The notes: generated by a model not told the origin, from the letters alone. Positions 8,618 to 20,379 are shown, counted from the stretch's first letter. The stretch is 64,000 nt of DNA from Stramonita haemastoma (GCA_030674155.1 CM060320.1:21131267-21195266); one strand, 5' to 3'. Program-made: numbers and translations.

Positions 8618-11023
8618 TGGTGTGTGTGTGGTGTGTGTGTGTGTGTGTGTGTGTTGTGTGGTGTGTGTGTGTGTGTGCATACCCGCATGCGTGCACACGC
8701 GCATGTATCATGTATGAGTCTGTGTGTTAGTTAAAAGTTAATAGTCTGTCTCGAGCATAAGGCTCATCAGGCGGTGCTTATCCCGGTTTCTGTGGGTTAA
8801 GCGACTGAAGTCATAACTCCCCCTGGATAGGAGCTCAGTCAATGCAGGGTTAACCCCAACACATGGTTGGTACCCTTTTACACTGGGTGGGGTTGAGAAA
8901 ATAGCCGTAAAGTGCCTTTTTGAAGGGCACAACGCCATGCGGAATTGTGGGATCGAACCCGCACTTAGATTACGAGTACAACGCCCTAACCACTAGGCAT
9001 CAGCGGTGGCGAGTCTGTGTGTGCGTGTATTTATTTATTTCATTCTTTTATATCGAGGATAATGGGATAAGCATTCTTGTGCTTTTATACATCCAGTCCC
9101 TGTGTGTATGTAGCTTTGTAAATATCATCTGTTCCCACCGGCACACGATGGGCTACTCTTAGGAAAAGCAGAACAGGATTTAATGTGTGCGCAAGATGTT
9201 CTGTGTGCATTCACACATGGGGCCTCGGTTTATATTCTCATCCGAAGGACTTTGGGGGAGAGTGGAGTCAGCACTGATGTTAACTCCAGGAGAAAAATCT
9301 TGAACGGGAATCGAATCTAGGTCATCAAATTACGAACGCAAAGTTCTGACCACTAGGCTATCCCGTCCCCTGTATGTGCGCATGTGTGTGCATGATGTGT
9401 GCGTATATTTTGCTCACAACCATACTTGTGTTTTTCAGTTTTGGAGGCAATCAATGAGGACAGTTCTACTGTACCCACACTTTTGACAGACTACATTCTG
9501 AAGGTCAGTTTTATGTTTGTGTCATAGCATAGACTGACTGACTGGCTGAATAAAAAGGACATGCTGTACAGCTTTTTGTCTGCATAAGAATGAACATTTT
9601 CCACTAATCTGCTGAAGGCAATCCGTGTGTAGCCACAGTTATCAACAGGCAGACATTTCTTACATGTACAGTTGTTCTATGCTTTCAGAGATTTGTTGGC
9701 TATCCTAACAAAAAAGGACATAAAATGTGCACTTACCACACTTTGTTCATTTGTCTGACTCCATGTATTGTCTGCAGGTACATGTTTCTATGTGTCTCAT
9801 GCTTTGAACTTTGCTGTGTTGTTAGTGTTTGCAGCAGTTTGGTATTTTGTGAAACTGAGAATAGAAAAGGTTTGACATTTTGCTTGGTAAAAAGTAATAT
9901 TTGTTAAAAAAAAAAAAAAAGAAGAAAAAAAAGGAAAATGTGAGAAAATGTATCCAGCATGTAAAAGTTTAAAGTTCCTCTGTAAAAGTGTTCATTAAAT
10001 TTCACACATAAATAGTAACCATGTGAAAAAATATTGTAATTAATGTTTTTAGCATCTAAACATTTTATATTTTACGAATCACTCCATTTCGGGACATAAT
10101 GAAGAACGAAAAATAAGTTAATTTGCAAATCCGTTTTAAAGTATCTGATATTTTTAGGGGGAATTAGAAGTTTTAATGTCTTGGTGAGATTTTCACCCAT
10201 GGCATGACATGAAACTGCTCTTCAAAATGGGGTGTGTGTCTGTCTGTTGCAGTCTTGTGTCCCACACACTAAGGGTGTCTGTCTGTCTGTTGCAGTCCTG
10301 TGTCCACACACACTAAGGGTGTGTCTTGTCTGTTGCAGTCTGTGTCCCACACACTAAGGGTCCTGTCTGTCTGTTGCAGTCCTGTGTCCCACACACTAAG
10401 GATCTGTACTGTTGCATCCGACCACACACTAGAGGGGGTGTCATCTGTTGCAGCTGTTCCTTCCACATCTGACGGCGTGTGGATCGTGTTCTGTAGCAGT
10501 CCTGGTCCCACACACTAGGGTCTGCTGTGTGCCAGTCTTTGTGTCCACACATGGTGTCTGTACTTCTTGTGCTATCCTGTGGTCCACACTGCACAATTTG
10601 CTGTTCTGTCGGTGTGCAGGGCACTGTGTGTACTCCAACATAAGGTTTGTCTGTCTTGTCTTGATTTCGACTGGATCCAAAAACAAGGGTGACTGTCTGT
10701 CTGTTGCAGTCCTGTGTCCCACACACTAAGGGTGACTGTCTGTCTGTTGCAGTCCTGTGTCCCACACACTAAGGGTGTCTGTCTGTCTGTTGCAGTCTTG
10801 TGTCCCACACACATAGGGTGTCTGTCTGTCTGTTGCAGTCCTGTGTCCCACACACTAAGGGTGTCTGTCTGTTTGCAATCCTGTGTCCCACACACTAAAG
10901 GTGTCTGTCTGTCTGTTGCAGTCCTGTGTCCCACACACTAAGGGTGTCTGTCTGTTGCAGTCCTGTGTCCCACACACTAAGGGTGACTGTCTGTCTGTTG
11001 CAGTCCTGTGTCCCACACACTAA
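6755..11023 (+). CDS. FEZ1/2 (unc-76): FEZ/UNC-76 family kinesin adaptor, 3' end of gene (four exons)
   Basis: C-terminal part of a fasciculation and elongation protein zeta (UNC-76). The family is known as a kinesin-1 adaptor for axonal transport. Exons: 6755-7022, 8073-8147, 9439-9503 and a terminal exon whose last copy is 11004-11023 (stop TAA 11021-11023). Family-like residues seen: [20 protein letters not shown] and KNSFISLL in exon one, LTTVIPY in exon two, [16 protein letters not shown] in exon three, then VLCPTH-stop. Acceptors and donors are consensus (tttcag, ttgcag; gtgagt, gtcagt). The 5' exons are not in the window. Three single-base gaps are needed to keep one frame: in the TTT at 8073, the GGG at 8108-8110, and the GG at 9503-9504. 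Each +1 also makes the splice phases agree. The last intron ends in a tandem array of its own acceptor. FEZ1 versus FEZ2 cannot be resolved; invertebrates usually have one gene. Confidence 0.88.
7025..7345 (+). repeat. Minisatellite at the start of a FEZ intron
   Basis: Five diverged units begin two bases inside the intron, at about 7025, 7086, 7160, 7236 and 7318. Each contains gagtgaagagatcaaggcc, then a T-run of varying length and ttggttgagtgaagaattt. The first unit overlaps the real splice donor (gtgagtgaagag). The other units have ttgagtgaag, lacking the GT, so they are not obvious decoy donors. Confidence 0.85.
7756..7935. repeat. (GT)n with CG-rich end
   Basis: GT blocks split by tgg, then GTGC/GCGC-rich sequence. 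In a FEZ intron. Confidence 0.93.
8073..8147 (+). CDS. FEZ1/2 (unc-76): FEZ exon with LTTVIPY motif, apparent frame break
   Basis: Between acceptor tgtgttgcag and donor gtcagt. The first half reads [15 protein letters not shown] in one frame. The second half reads [11 protein letters not shown] in another, which continues correctly into the next exon. The switch lies at the GGG/CCCCCC run at 8108-8116, so one missing G explains it. The entry phase also needs one more T at the TTT start. An alternative donor at 7019 would give an unbroken frame through this exon, but it would lose the LTTVIPY block, which I recall as strongly conserved in the family. Confidence 0.8.
8578..8705. repeat. (GT)n microsatellite
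   Basis: GT blocks with single-base interruptions, next to the tail of the SINE at 8733. Confidence 0.92.
8733..9012 (-). mobile_element. tRNA-derived SINE, family 1
   Basis: On the minus strand a tRNA-like head (A box TAGTGGTTAGGG region, B box GGTTCGATCCC) is followed by a conserved body including gcactttacggctattttct, accccacccagtgtaaaag, gggttaaccctgc and ataagcaccgcctgatgagc. The same body occurs at 38341-38629 on the plus strand. In the FEZ intron 8148-9438. Confidence 0.85.
9030..9372 (-). mobile_element. tRNA-derived SINE, family 2
   Basis: Minus-strand head: TAGCCTAGTGG (A box) and AGATTCGATTCCC (B box). The body includes ctggagttaacatcagtgct, gactccactctccc, gtccttcggatgaga, gaacatcttgcgcacac, tggcccatcgtgtgccgg-like and a tail ending in ATTTATTT-type repeats near gatataaaagaat. 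It sits directly beside the family-1 SINE. Confidence 0.82.
9439..9503 (+). CDS. FEZ1/2 (unc-76): FEZ exon, penultimate ([12 protein letters not shown])
   Basis: The acceptor is gtttttcag and the donor AAG|gtcagt. It encodes [22 protein letters not shown], the near-terminal FEZ block. It exits in phase 0 as written, while the terminal exon TCCTGTGTCCC needs phase 1 to read VLCPTH-stop. One more G in the AAGG at the junction would fix this. Confidence 0.87.
10235..11023 (+). repeat. Tandem array of splice acceptor plus stop mini-exon
   Basis: The unit is about 41-44 bp: gtgtctgtctgtctgttgcag, then tcctgtgtcccacacactaa, then ggg. Clear copies have exon starts near 10253, 10295, 10339, 10380, 10710, 10754, 10797, 10840, 10921, 10962 and 11004. 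Degenerate copies lie near 10416, 10454 and 10880. Between 10400 and 10680 the units are badly degraded. Every intact unit carries a pyrimidine-rich tract, a CAG acceptor and an in-phase TAA. Confidence 0.9.
11004..11023 (+). CDS. FEZ1/2 (unc-76): FEZ terminal mini-coding exon (VLCPTH-stop)
   Basis: This is the last copy of a repeated unit: acceptor ctgtctgttgcag followed by codons for (V)LCPTH and TAA. FEZ proteins end in VLCPT, so the reading is family-consistent. It is chosen as the terminal exon because only this copy runs on into non-repeated sequence (atctccacaaccagc, the presumed 3' UTR). Any upstream copy would encode the same residues and stop. Confidence 0.7.
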
Positions 11024-12479
11024 ATCTCCACAACCAGCATCTGCACCAGACCAGCTGGGGAGAGAGAGAGAGAGAGAGAGGGGGAGGAGGGAGCGTGGCC
11101 GGAAGTGTTCATCATCTTCTCATTCATCGACGCCCGCTTGCTGCTGAGATCGTGTTCTGAGACCAGTCACTGCGTCCCCCATCGCTCTGCGTGTGCTCCC
11201 ACTTCTGTCGTCCAACATGGCTTCCTGTACTTCAACTTGTGCTTTTCCTCCCGTCTGGTTGGACCATTCACGTGCCGAAATCTTGCGTTTTGTACGGATG
11301 TGTCAGTGTCACTGTGTGTTGACATCCAAACAGAAGTTTTCACCCATTACTTTCCTTGATTTGATAGATCCAAAAAAAAAAAAAAAGTAGCTGGTTCTAA
11401 ACACTCTTTCAATTCTGAATCGTGGTGTTTACTTTGCTTGGTAGCTAATGCAAAAAAAAAGAAGTTTTTTTTATTCAGGCTTTTGTGATCCCAAGGTCTG
11501 GTTGACATGTCTTTGAACATCGCTCCAGTAAAACTACAGATTTTTGTTTTGGTTTTTTACTGTTCTTTTAGATCCGTGAGTAGACATTTGCTAGTAATAG
11601 TGCTTATGAATTGTTAAGCAGGAAAAAAATGGTTGTGCTGCTATTGCAAGCCAGTTGTGTATGTGTGAATTGTTCAGGTAGAGAAGAATATCCGATATGT
11701 TATCATTGTCTTGAAGAAAATGGCTTGTCTTAGTCATGTCATCAGAGAAAGTTTTAAGAATGTAATGAGGACAACTTTATGTATATCCAGCATTGTATAC
11801 ATCGCACTTTTGTAAGCAAAGTGTACCAAACATATACAGCTTATTTTCTCAGCATTTTATGGTTATCTGCGTGTGAACATTGCATAATAAGCATGTCTTA
11901 CATTAGATCCATCTTTTATGTTTGTGGCTGGATTGAGTTGGTGTTTAAACTAAAGAGACGGGAGAAGGATCAGTCTGATTTGGAAGAGAGAAGTCAGATT
12001 AGAATCAACAACAACCGTTGTGGTGAGTTTGAAGAGTACGCAAGATTGAGTCAGTACAGTTGTGTTCAGTCATTTCCAGATTTGGATATTTCATATATTA
12101 TATACACGTTCTTTGAATATTTCATATATACATGTTGAACTGTTGTCTCATTCCCATCATCAGTGTTATGTACAGTTGTTGCGATATGAAGGGCTGATAT
12201 AGCTCAGTCAAGGACCGTGTGTCTCGCTTCCTTTTCAAATTTTTAAATGATAAAATGTGCTTATTTTTAATCAGTAGTTATGCTCCTTTTTTTTTTTTTT
12301 TTTCAAAGGCCTGTGTACATAAGATTTTTAGCTTGAACATGATTGGTGTAATTATTCTGCAGGATGTGTTGCCAGTGGTTAATTTTTGTTATGCTTTAAT
12401 GCGTTGAACCTGTGAGTTTGTCACAAATGATTTGTCCATTGCATCAATTGCATGTGCATATATTATGTTTTGTTATGTT

Positions 12480-12484
12480 GTGTG

Positions 12485-12536
<52 letters not shown>
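12480..12536. repeat. (GT)n microsatellite
   Basis: Nearly pure GT, downstream of FEZ. Confidence 0.9.
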
Positions 12537-12538
<2 letters not shown>

Positions 12539-13149
12539 TTTAGTTTGCTTTTAGTGTTTTTTTTGCCAAAGCTTCTATGTGCCAATCTGTATTATGCCTT
12601 TAGTTCCTAGCATTTGTGATTTTGTGTGCATAATTCTTAACGTGTGATGTATCTTTTTCATTTCTTGCCTCCCAGTTTATTAGTAGATGTTTGTTTTGTA
12701 GGTAGATTCAGCGCACAGTTCTTTGTCTTGAACAGTTCTTTGATAGTTTTTTTGACAGAAAATTCTTTCTTTTTTTGTTTTTGTTCCTCTGCTAGAGCTG
12801 CTAGGTTCATACATGGGGAGATTCAGCATATGCGACTGTCTATCCTCCATTAAGGTATGGCGGTCCGACTTTGTGGATGATGTCTAAACGTGACACCTGT
12901 GTGCATGCATTTTTGAAATGTTGCAATCCGCTCCTTTTGGCATAAAATGGCCTACTCTTTCGAAAGGCAGAATGGCCCCCTTTGCTGTCTGTGCTGCTGT
13001 GAATGAACGCATACAAGCACCCACTGTTCAAAATGAATTACTTATTGTCAGTGGCAAGATTTCTTCCAGAGATGAATTATGAATGAGCACTCAGCAGTTC
13101 ATAATGTGGAGGAGATGAGGTCTACTGAAGCACAAACCATCAGCATCTC

Positions 13150-13262
13150 AAACACTTTTTGTGTCTCTGTTCATGCAGAAGATCAGATATACATGTTGAT
13201 TTAAGATCCTGCGTTCTGTGTTAGCATCTTTTTGACTGTGGAAACACAAAAAACACCCCGCA
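13150..13262 (+). repeat. Short dispersed repeat (partner at 20085-20172)
   Basis: Shares catgcagaagaycagayat, aagatcct and tggaaacacaaa with caccccgcatacat against cccagcatacat at 20085-20172. Possibly an old SINE body. Confidence 0.45.
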
Positions 13263-14535
13263 TACATTTTTCAGGTTTCAAAAGTCAGCTGAATTTACCA
13301 AAGAAGTATATACTCTGTTGAACTTTAACAATGCTGTTAATGTTTAGATCCCAGTGATTCATTTGAAATATTGAAAAAAGCTGAAAACTGAAATGCAGCA
13401 ATTTCACAGTAGTTGGTTTCTTCAGATATTGAGAGGTGTTATGTGGAAGGATGAATAAACAGCTGAAAAAGTTCCCCCTGCTTGCTCTTGCCATGCTGGC
13501 ATAGCTGTGGTATTGTGCTGTAAGATGACTTTGTTCTTAACCAGAAAGGACAAGGTTTATTATCCATCCACTGTGTAGAACAGTTGGTGAAGTGAAGACA
13601 GAAGTTGAAAAGTCCTGCCTTCATTTATAAAACTTGTGTGTGCAAAAATGGTTCCAAAGTTGTCCCATCTTTCAGTGTTTGAAGAGTTCACTATGTAGGG
13701 CTGGCTATTCATCCTGCACTGTGCGTTGTTTTGGTTATGTTTTTGTAATGTGAAATGTTTCTGTTCTTTGAACTGTGCTGTATTCTCTGCCTTTCTTTTT
13801 CTCCTGCATAGTAATGTGCATGCTAGTGTTGGTGGGTTGAATTTTTGTGATACAGATTTTCAGGGGCTTGTGTGGAAAGCTTTAAGATGATTCTCAGAAA
13901 GCGTAGCTGATTTTTAAGGCTGTGACTGTGAACTGATGATTGTTAGGCTTCGGCTTCTTAGGTCTCATTTCAAACACCGACAGTATTGGATCCCCAGACT
14001 TTCAGTAATGGTGCAGATGAATTGTGTTGCAGTGTGTTTTCCTCACTTTTTGTTCCTTTTGAAAGAAGACTGATTTTATGTATGCACTTTTTGTATGCAT
14101 ACTGTTTGCTTTTGGCATCTGTACTCTGTTGTTAACTTCTCAAATGTCATGCAATGTAGAGCATATCCATCCTGAAATCTTGTCCTTACTATAACATTTG
14201 AAGATGTTCATCTCATAAACAGTCTTGTTCGATATCCGATCAAAGTGGTTATGATCACAGGTTGTATCTAACAGGGAGGGGTATGTAGGACTTATGGTAT
14301 CCTCTGTTGTGTCAAGTTTTAGAAACCCTTGATCAAGATCCCTCATGAACAAACCAGAATGTGTTCACTCTCTTTATAGGTATAGCTCCTTTGGCTTATA
14401 GCTACAGTTTCCCTTTCATTTTTAGGCAACACTTCACAAGTGAAATCATCAGACTGAAATCCTGTAGTTGTGTTGCTCTCTTTTAACGCTTTTTTGATAC
14501 ATTTTTTCTCACTTACTTGTGGGAGAGAAACATAT

Positions 14536-14969
14536 GTGACCCTTCTCCACATAACGAGTCGCATTGCACCAGATGTCATGTTTTACTTATTAGCATGCTG
14601 TTAATATGCAATTAAAAAGCTCTTGATGAAGAAAACAGACTGAAAAGAGGGCTAATTGTATAAAAAGTTATCACGAATTCAAATGGTAGACACCAGGCAG
14701 GAACTGACAAGATGAGAAAATGACGAATTTTGCATCGTAACAGATGGTCAAGGGGCGGGTTTAAATTTTTTTTTTTTTTTTTATAAACGTGCTTTTCAAA
14801 GCAAAAGAAATCAAAATTATGCCTAATACTTCAGCACCAGTAGGAGAAAGCTTGTCGTTTCATAATTGATTGAAATCTTAAAATCAAGGTGACCCCCTCC
14901 TGCCTAAAATGGCTTCTAGCAGAAAAATGGGTCAGGTGCAGTGCGCTTCATTTTGTGTTGGAGGGTCAC
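14536..14969. mobile_element. MITE with inverted ends (copy 2)
   Basis: Starts GTGACCCTTCTCCACATAAC and ends GTTGGAGGGTCAC. It shares the interior of the 3.9-kb copy in the same orientation (gttatcacgaattcaaatgg, aaagcaaaagaaatcaaaat, tgaccccctcctgcc). The repeat arms may extend by CATAY outside these tips. Lies downstream of FEZ. Confidence 0.7.
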
Positions 14970-15476
14970 GTATGTGGAGGGGCAAAAGGGATGTGGAAGC
15001 AAGGACATGAAAGCGGTAAGTTTTTGATAGTTGCAATAACTGAGCTTCAAAAGGACAGGGAGTGTGGCAGAGACTGGCCTATGTTGGGTAAATGAGTCTT
15101 GTACATAGCTCTGTATGCAGTGTGCTTTATTTTTCTGATATGATTCTGTACAAAAGCCAGTAAACTTATTATGTGATACTTTTTTCATGTTCTACAGCAA
15201 GACATGATTTTAATCAGTGACTATGCTTGAGTGTTAACTTTTCCTGTGACACCTTGTAAAACTTTAAAAGGAGAGCTTTGATGTATCCACAATAGTCCTT
15301 GTTTTTTATGTTGTAGTGAGCCTTGTCAATGATTCTACTTGTGTCGATCAAAACCTGATTTTTATTGCTTTGAACAATGTGACTTTTATTTTTGCTACCA
15401 AAGTTCACTGAAACAAAGGAGCTAGTGAATCAGAGTGTCTGTGGATATGTGACATTTAAAAGTGTACCCCTTTAGG

Positions 15477-15505
15477 GTGTGTGTATGTGTGTGTGTGTGT
15501 GTGTG

Positions 15506-15537
<32 letters not shown>
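15477..15537. repeat. (GT)n microsatellite
   Basis: GT block with one TTGT break, followed by gaaagagataggc. Confidence 0.9.
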
Positions 15538-15541
<4 letters not shown>

Positions 15542-18500
15542 GATAGGCAGACTGACTTTGATTGTTTTTGACAACAAATAATATTGATATTAAACTTTGC
15601 AATGGTATTTTCTGCACAAATCCATGTAGGATAGGCAGTTTTCTTGTTGACCCCACAGCATTGTAGATCTATACATTATTTCAAAAGTGTTTGCATGTCT
15701 ATGTGCACTCATAAAAAATGTATGTGTACATATATATGTGTTCAGAGGGGGCTGCAGAAGCCATGTAAATAATTTGGGTATGCCTTCTGTATATATGCTT
15801 TTGTGTATGTGTTGTCGTGCTGTAGACACATCGGGGTATTCATAGTTTTTTTTATGGACTGAAAAGCAGTCATTTTATAGATTTTTTAGGTGGGGAAAGA
15901 AGAAAGATGTCTTCAGCTGTCATGTTCCTGTTTATGTCCATTTGCAATAAGAAGAAAGTTTTCAACTTTTTTGATCTGGTAGTAAAAGGTTTGAGTGGAC
16001 CTGAATTTTAAAGACAGTTATCATTTTTACTCTTTCTTTTTCTAGAATGGAATGATGGGTCTAGTGAGAAAACTGCAATAATGGACCTTCATTTTGAGCC
16101 AAGTATCAATATTTGCTTTTTTCTTTTAATGTTTAGAAGGTAGTTTTGATCACTGGATGAAACAGGAACAGCATTGATGATTTTTGTAGTTTTTTGTGGG
16201 AGGGTGGAAGATTGATGGATGGAGAGATTGGAATGAATATTGCACAGCAAGTTAGGGCTATCCTACGTATGTTTCAGGAACAAAATTTTGCATATTGAAA
16301 TTTTTCTGTATTTAAAAAGAAATCCAGTATTTCATTTTCACTTACAGGGTGCATGGTTCAAATGGTGGGTTTTTATTTTCTCTGATGTAGCTTTTAATAT
16401 TATTTCAGAATGATAGTTTTGTAAAATAGCATGCTTTTTTCCTGAAGTGATTATTTCATAGTCTTTTGTCTGTCAGTAATAGACCTTTTTGTCACTGAAC
16501 CAGAAAGTAGTCATGACAAGAGAGTGACACTATCATTGCTCGAGGATGGATTCTCATTATCTGTCTTATAAACAGTTGGGAAAAATGTGGGTAGCTTGAA
16601 CCAAGTATGCTTGAATCTTTATAAAACTGACAAGAAAGCTGCAAAATGAATTGATAAGTAAAAGGGCATGTACTCATTTATGCCTGGGCTCCATAGCATC
16701 CAGCAGGGTATAGAAAAACAGGTAAAAAAGCAGATGCAATAAACATAGTTAATTCTTTCCCAGTTTTGACAAAGACCTAGATTTGCGGCTGTAGAATAGT
16801 AACATTGTATCTCTAAAAAATGGAGGAATCAGTATTGATATAATGGTGAAGCAATAAATATAGAAAAAGAACCCAACTTGTGCTGAATTCAGAGCTTTGG
16901 TATGAGATAGGATAGGGGGTTATTTGGGCAATTTTTATTTCTTGAAATATAATCATTTTAAAATTGCTTTCAGCTAAAGCTGTATATTCGTCATTGTTTC
17001 AACATTTTATAATAAAAACTATGCTTTATTTCATGTGTATGCAGTATTTTCAATCTTGACACAGCACTTATCAAAAGGAAGGGAAAGAATCACAATATGT
17101 CTAAAATTTCTTGTTGAAATACATTGCAAAGATTCACAGTCTTCATAAACAGAAGTGAAACACTCTGCACTGTCAATCTTCCTTTATAAAACACCAAGAC
17201 AATCTTGTGTGTACTTTTCATAATGCGGTAGGAAAAGAATTCCGAGATGGATTTTTGTAAAAAATTCACTTTGGCGATACTTGTTTAAAGTTTTTGTTTA
17301 TTCAAAAGTTATGTTTGAGTAAGTTTTGTTATTTGCTGATGTTTTGTTTTATTGCTTGTTTTCCCCCCCCCATGACAACAGAATTTTCTCGTCTTGAGGA
17401 AACAAGGGTGGTAGGTTGATCTCTACAATACTTACAAGAAATCAAATTGCTCATCATTTCGACACAGCTTTACACAGGGTGTTTTGAACTCTCTTTCTAT
17501 GTGTAATTAAATCAAAAGTATGAAGACCACCTTTGATTAGTCTACTTGCTGGATCAAGTTTTCAATTTGCTTTTGCAGCAGTATGGATATTATTCAATTT
17601 TATTTTGATTTTTAGTTTTGCCATCGGTGTTTAAGAAATTACCAAAGTTTTCTCTGTGTGTTTGTTTTGTTGGTATCCCGTCAGGGAATATTGTTAGATT
17701 CGATTCTTTTGTTTAGGAATGTTGTATTGGAGTGTTTTGTGTTGAGTTTCCTTCTGGCTGATAAAATGCTTTGTGATATTCAGTGTTACATGTGTTTTTT
17801 CTTCTCACCAATCGCACACCATCTAGACCTCTGGTTTCTTTCTATGAAAAAAATACTCTTCAGATAGCAGTCCTGTTTTGGGGGGATTATTTTGACCAGC
17901 TGTTGAAACTACTCATAAGCAGCAGGTGAAACAAATTAAAAAAAAAAAAAAAAAATTGTTCACCCCCATCCAAAATTGGTTGGGTTTGCGTTTTTTTACA
18001 TTGGTGAAAGTTTGTGCTATACACTGTGCTTTTCTGTTTAGGTAGCCATAAAGATGTCTTTGAACTGAAGGCAATCCATCTAAGCTGGGAAAAAGACAAA
18101 TGAAAAAAACTGGATTAAAAAAAAAAAAAAAAAGAAAAAAAAAAAAAGGAAAAAGTAGATTGAAGAAAATCTTTTGCACTTTTGGGGAGAGCTCAGTAAT
18201 TGTGCCAAGAGTTGATGGAAAAAATATTATTATATTTTTTTTTAATCAGGGATAATACAGAACTTTGGGAAGAAAATTTAAGGACCTCTCTTGTTTTTCA
18301 AAAGTTTGAAGTCAATTTTCTCAAAATGCCCCTTTTTCTATAAAGTACCATCTGGCCCCCTTCACTGTACAAGTTCTATTGCAACTATTGCCATGTAACT
18401 TCGCACAGATGTAAAAATGACTTCTGAGTACAATAAAACTATTAAAGAAAATGTCTTCTCTCTCAAGGTTTTGGTTTAGGCAAGGTTAATTTGATAATTT

Positions 18501-18847
18501 ACATTTGACAATTTTATGCAAAATTCTGGTGTTGTCTGCAGTGGTGTGAATTTATACATCATGTAAATATGTTTATTGCACTCTTCTTTTCATGCCCTTT
18601 GCATTTATAATGATTGTTACTTCAATACTTCACATCTTATCAAACTGTAGAGGGGTGTAGAGGGGGCCAAGACATACCAGTTTTTCACTTCGTTTATTGG
18701 GGAAAGAAATAATTCTTTCTACCTTATATTAACTTTTGAAACTTTTATCATAGATTAACATGTTTTCTACCACTGTGCAAAATTTCATGGCAATACCGTA
18801 AGTGAACTGGATATAAAAATCAGCCAAAATGGATGCCTAGTCCCCCG

Positions 18848-18988
18848 TAACTGAGTCGCTGAATGATAGCTGCAGTTTTCCATTTTTGGATGTTTTGTTG
18901 ACAAAAAATGGATTTTAAAAAGTAACAAAGTCTTATGTCTGTAGTTTCCAACTATTTCCAGAACAAATACAGAGGGTGCATAGGTCTG
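18848..18988 (+). mobile_element. Diverged right-end fragment of the same TIR transposon
   Basis: Matches the last part of the 27.1-kb element: ctgaatgatag, ccatttttggatgttttgtt, aactatttccagaacaaata, ending gggtgcataggtctg. More mutated than the two full copies. I found no left end nearby. Confidence 0.65.
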
Positions 18989-19103
18989 CAAAACCAACCA
19001 CCACCGAACAACAAAAAACAGTAAAAGCAACAACAAAATATACTTGTGCTCCTCAACAACGTCTTTGCAATGAGATGTAATTTGTTTTATACGAGTCTTT
19101 GAA

Positions 19104-19460
19104 AGGGGTGGCAAGATGGTTTCGACATTCACCTGCCAAACAATTAAGCCACAAGGTTCTGGGCTCGATTCCCAACCTTGCCCCTTCTCAGATCGACAGG
19201 AAAAATCAAACTGAATGTCAAATCTTTTGGTCAGACATGTATGCTTATAGACTTGTGGATGTCAAAAGAACCCACGATAGTTTAAAGTCGGAGAGAGCCA
19301 GGAGGTACCTCCTGACTGTCCTGGCATGATGTGTTCAATTTCTGTGTCCCAGAGTAGGAACACGGCTACCTTACTGATCGGGGAAAAAAGTCGCATCCGC
19401 AATAATCTCACCATTGGTGAACAATAAGTCTGTACAATGGGACGTTTGTACAAACCTCTC
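19104..19460 (+). mobile_element. tRNA-derived SINE, family 3
   Basis: Head with A-box-like TGGCAAGATGGTTTCG and B-box-like GGGCTCGATTCCC, then a body with aaactgaatgtcaaat and a right part with cacggctaccttactgatcg and aataatctcaccattggtga. Fragments of the right part recur at 6545-6640 (minus), 57895-57955 (plus) and 2766-2800 (plus). Confidence 0.65.
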
Positions 19461-20379
19461 ACACGTCTTCAGACTTTGAGGTAACGTGGTAGATTTTTGA
19501 CTGTAACCCCACCCTCTCCAACCATAAATATTTTGTGGTAGAAGTGAGGTAATGGAGCAGTGCTTCCATAATAAACAGCTAGCATTGAAAATTGTACGCT
19601 GATCATCCTGCAATAGTGATCTATAGCTGTTTGGTTAAGACTGCTCAACTTTAATCTCTTGGATCCATTTAGTCGTGGATTTGGATCTCAGTGGCATCTG
19701 GTGAATTTTTTAAAAACCTTAGTCCTGACCCAGGTTTTGCCGGGATTAAATAATTCCCTCCCCTTAACCAGGATTTATACACTTGTTTTCCATCACGCAG
19801 TGACCTCCACTGATCGCTATCATATCCGAGTTCCATCAGGCCAGAGGCACAGAGCCTGCTGTGAGTCTGGAAGTAATTATAGCTGCTGGTATGTACTTAC
19901 AAGGAAAAGGTGAGCGAGCAGGTGTGCCTGACCCCATTTTGTGATGAAATGCACAATCTAGAGGCAATTTGTGATCAGAGTCTGAATGCAAGAGGGTTAA
20001 AATCATTTTGTACAAAAGAAATCTCCCAGGACAACTTAAAAGTGTAGACCCCCAGTGCCTTCCTCTTAGTGCTCACACACATGCAGAAGACCAGACATGC
20101 ATGGTAAAGATCCTCTTAATTCATGTCAGTGTTTGGTGGGTTATGGAAACACAAACCAACCCAGCATACATTGTCAGAAAAGAAAAGGAGAACAAAACAA
20201 GCCTTGCTTTAGATTCGTGCATAGGTATTTGAACTATTTGTAGCATGTACAGTTCCTTCCCACTACCTCTTTATAATAACAATTGTTCACCACAGATATT
20301 CCAAGTTGACAGCTCTGAATTCAATCAAATGAAAGATGATTTTCCATTCACACATCACAGAGACTTTGGTCCAGTGTTG

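Larger units (their letters stand above)
11024..20370. other. FEZ 3' UTR and intergenic stretch; no gene seen
   Basis: After the FEZ stop, the first part is presumably 3' UTR, but I cannot fix its end. AATAAA-type hexamers occur near 13450, 16853, 17010 and 18431, and none is clearly favoured. No exon-like conserved peptide was found on either strand. It holds a (GT)n at 12480-12535, a (GT)n at 15477-15537, a MITE at 14536-14969, a fragment of the 1.5-kb transposon at 18848-18988, a tRNA-derived SINE at 19104-19460 and minor dispersed repeats. The stretch 15.6-18.8 kb is AT-rich and otherwise featureless to me. Confidence 0.6.

Noticed and set aside
10235..11023. CRISPR-like array of regular repeats
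   Set aside because: Units are direct tandem copies without unique spacers, in an animal gene, and each carries a splice acceptor and stop codon.
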